From Actinomycetota bacterium (GTDB lineage: Bacteria; Actinomycetota; Acidimicrobiia; IMCC26256; BP-133), in assembly GCA_030838815.1 (NCBI GenBank), contig JAUZEX010000657.1, positions 1 through 6,240 on the forward strand: a stretch of 6,240 nt of DNA. Direction: 5' to 3'. Positions within the stretch are counted from its first letter, which is position 1. Each line of letters begins with the position of its first letter. Under the pieces are notes generated by a model. The model made no database searches. It had not been told where the DNA came from and saw nothing but the letters and a program-made list of their open reading frames with translations. Made by a program: the position numbers and the translations under genes. Of this stretch, positions 4,691 to 6,240 are shown one piece after another.

Positions 4691-6214
4691 GTGAGCACAA
4701 GGATCTCATCGGAGCCCACCGTGGAGATGGGCGACTATTTGTCGGTCATCCGTCGGCGCAAGCTCTTGATCGCCGCCATGACTCTGGCCGGTCTGGCGTT
4801 GGCCCTGTTCTACTCGGTCGCCGTCGCCAAGCCGTCGTACGTGTCGCACGCCAAGGTGCTGGTGCGGCCGATCACCACGGACGTGACTCCGCAGGGCGTC
4901 GACAAGCTGATCATCATGGGTACGGAGCGCGAGATCGCGACGTCGACCGACGTCGCCACCATCGCCAAGGACCGGATGAAGTCCACCGCCCCGGTCACCG
5001 CCATCCAGCAGAAGATGTCGGTCGCGGTCGTCGGGACCACCCAGGCGCTCGACTTCTCCTGCAACGACTCCACCAAGCTCGGCGCCCAGACCTGCGCCCA
5101 GGCCTTCGCTGACGCCTACCTGCAGCTGAAGACGCAGGAGGCGACCAAGAACCGCGACGCCCGGATCGCCAACGCCAACGCCGCCCTCAACCCGATCAAC
5201 GCTCAGATCGTGGAGGCCACGAAGCGCCTGGCGCTCGCCCCGGTGGCCAGCCCGGCCCAGGCCGAGGCCCAGTCGACGCTCCGCAGCCTGCAGGACCAGG
5301 GCTCGCCCTACCGCCAGGTCCTGGCCGACATGGCCAAGCTCAACGTCAACGACCCCGGCGCCGTGGTCAGCGCCGCCCAGCGTCCCGGCGCTCCCAACAG
5401 CCCCAAGCCCAAGACCAACGCCATCCTCGGCGCCTTCTTCGGCCTCTTCCTCGGCACGCTGATGGCCTTCGGCCGGGACCGGGTCGACAACCGTCTGCGG
5501 GGTCGGGTCGACCTCGAGGAATACCTCCGGGCGCCGGTGCTGGCCACCGTGCCCCGGACCCGGCGCAACGGCCGCACGGCCCCCACGCTGGTCACCATGC
5601 AGCACCCCAACAGCCCCGCCTCCGAGGCCTACCGGGCGCTGCGGACCCGGGTGCTGGTCATGGCCGAACGCCAGGGCCTGAAGACCATCATGGTCGCCTC
5701 CCCCACCGGCGAGGACGGCCGGAGCGCCATCGCGGCCAACCTGGCCGTCTCCCTGGCCCAGGTCGGCAAGCGGGTCGTGCTCCTGTCCGCCGACCTGCGG
5801 GGCTCCAAGGTCCACCAGTACTTCGGCCTCCACAACGACCGGGGCCTCTCCTACGTCCTCGCCGGCGAGATGCCGCCCTGGGAGGCCGTCCAGGAACCGG
5901 CCGGCCTCGAGCGCCTCTGCGTCTTCGGCAGCGGCCCGGTCCCGGCCCAGCCCGCCGAACTGCTCCAGAGCGACCTCATGCGCGAACTCCTCGCCGAACG
6001 GCGCAAGGTGGCCGACTTCGTCATCATCGAAGCCCCCGCCGCCATCGGCGCCTCCGACTGCCTGGCCCTCGCCTCCCTCGTCGACGGCATCCTCGTGGTG
6101 GCCGACGCCAAGCACACCGACCGCGACGAGGTCGAGCAGGTCCGGATCCAGTTCGAGCAGGTCGGCGGCCAGGTCGTCGGCGCCGTCATGAGCAACGCCG
6201 TCAGCTCCCGCTAA
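4691..6214 (+). CDS. Wzz/BY-kinase-like polysaccharide co-polymerase with degenerate nucleotide-binding motifs
   Basis: A 507-residue inner-membrane protein of the chain-length determinant plus tyrosine-autokinase type, which controls export and polymer length of exopolysaccharide. The Wzz start motif DYLSVIRRRK (15-24) precedes helix 1 (25-46). A short extracytoplasmic domain (47-242) has two Cys (124, 135) and a Pro-rich end, RPGAPNSPKPK (231-241). Helix 2 is at about 244-263. The cytosolic kinase-like domain has the oligomerisation motif EAYRALR (312-318) but altered nucleotide sites: GRS at 343-345 (Walker A), LLSADLR at 364-370 (Walker A') and VIIEAP at 444-449 (Walker B). No Tyr occurs after residue 388, so the usual C-terminal Tyr cluster is missing. 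GTG at 4691 has only a weak AAGAAAG upstream. GTG at 4721 (six nt after GGAG) or ATG at 4727 would give a start closer to family norm (ME.GDYL). It is divergent from the glycoside hydrolase gene. Confidence 0.88.
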   Translation: MSTRISSEPTVEMGDYLSVIRRRKLLIAAMTLAGLALALFYSVAVAKPSYVSHAKVLVRPITTDVTPQGVDKLIIMGTEREIATSTDVATIAKDRMKSTAPVTAIQQKMSVAVVGTTQALDFSCNDSTKLGAQTCAQAFADAYLQLKTQEATKNRDARIANANAALNPINAQIVEATKRLALAPVASPAQAEAQSTLRSLQDQGSPYRQVLADMAKLNVNDPGAVVSAAQRPGAPNSPKPKTNAILGAFFGLFLGTLMAFGRDRVDNRLRGRVDLEEYLRAPVLATVPRTRRNGRTAPTLVTMQHPNSPASEAYRALRTRVLVMAERQGLKTIMVASPTGEDGRSAIAANLAVSLAQVGKRVVLLSADLRGSKVHQYFGLHNDRGLSYVLAGEMPPWEAVQEPAGLERLCVFGSGPVPAQPAELLQSDLMRELLAERRKVADFVIIEAPAAIGASDCLALASLVDGILVVADAKHTDRDEVEQVRIQFEQVGGQVVGAVMSNAVSSR

Positions 6215-6240
6215 GTTCACCCTCACCAAAACGCAGTACG

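Noticed and set aside
4254..4719. Minus-strand open frames of 93 and 99 codons in the divergent intergenic region
   Set aside because: They have no family motif or good start context and overlap the 5' ends of the two real genes.
4648..5112. Plus-strand frame with a good ribosome-binding site, 154 codons
   Set aside because: After the first few codons it runs out of frame through the co-polymerase gene and reads as Arg/Gly/His-rich sequence. I keep only its start region as a question about leader translation.
4706..6229. A 507-codon open frame on the minus strand, almost exactly opposite the co-polymerase gene
   Set aside because: The equal length is a coincidence of GC-rich codon use. The translation is repetitive Gly/Asp/Val/Leu with no motif, and the plus-strand protein has clear membrane helices and family motifs.

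Overview
The window is a chromosomal piece of a high-GC actinobacterium. Base composition, the GTG starts, the DUF58/transglutaminase gene pair and the DUF3040 protein all point to Actinomycetota. The poly-threonine linkers in two exported proteins suggest class Acidimicrobiia, but that is inference, not proof. There are five protein-coding genes, one of them cut by the left edge. I see no rRNA, tRNA, CRISPR array, insertion sequence or phage gene.

Left part (1-2771, + strand): the C-terminal half of a DUF58 protein overlaps by 31 nt the start of a large membrane protein with a periplasm-facing or surface transglutaminase-like domain (DUF3488/TgpA type). This pair belongs to the widespread MoxR ATPase - DUF58 - transglutaminase arrangement; the MoxR gene, if present, would lie upstream of the window. 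The transglutaminase gene ends 24 nt from a convergent gene, and a short perfect hairpin fills the gap.

Middle (2796-4368, - strand): a small two-helix DUF3040 membrane protein lies downstream of a membrane-anchored glycoside hydrolase that looks like family 26 (mannanase-type, two candidate catalytic glutamates).

Right part (4369-6214): a 322-nt divergent intergenic region, rich in palindromes and GTACT motifs, separates the hydrolase from a + strand gene for a Wzz/tyrosine-autokinase-like polysaccharide co-polymerase. The hydrolase and the co-polymerase probably act on the same exopolysaccharide, one controlling its synthesis or chain length and the other trimming it outside the membrane. 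The most notable observation is that all three nucleotide-binding motifs of the kinase-like domain carry substitutions at key positions (Lys to Arg, Asp to Ser, Asp to Glu) and the C-terminal tyrosine cluster is absent. The protein may therefore be a pseudokinase that keeps a structural role. No clearly new defence or mobile system is visible.
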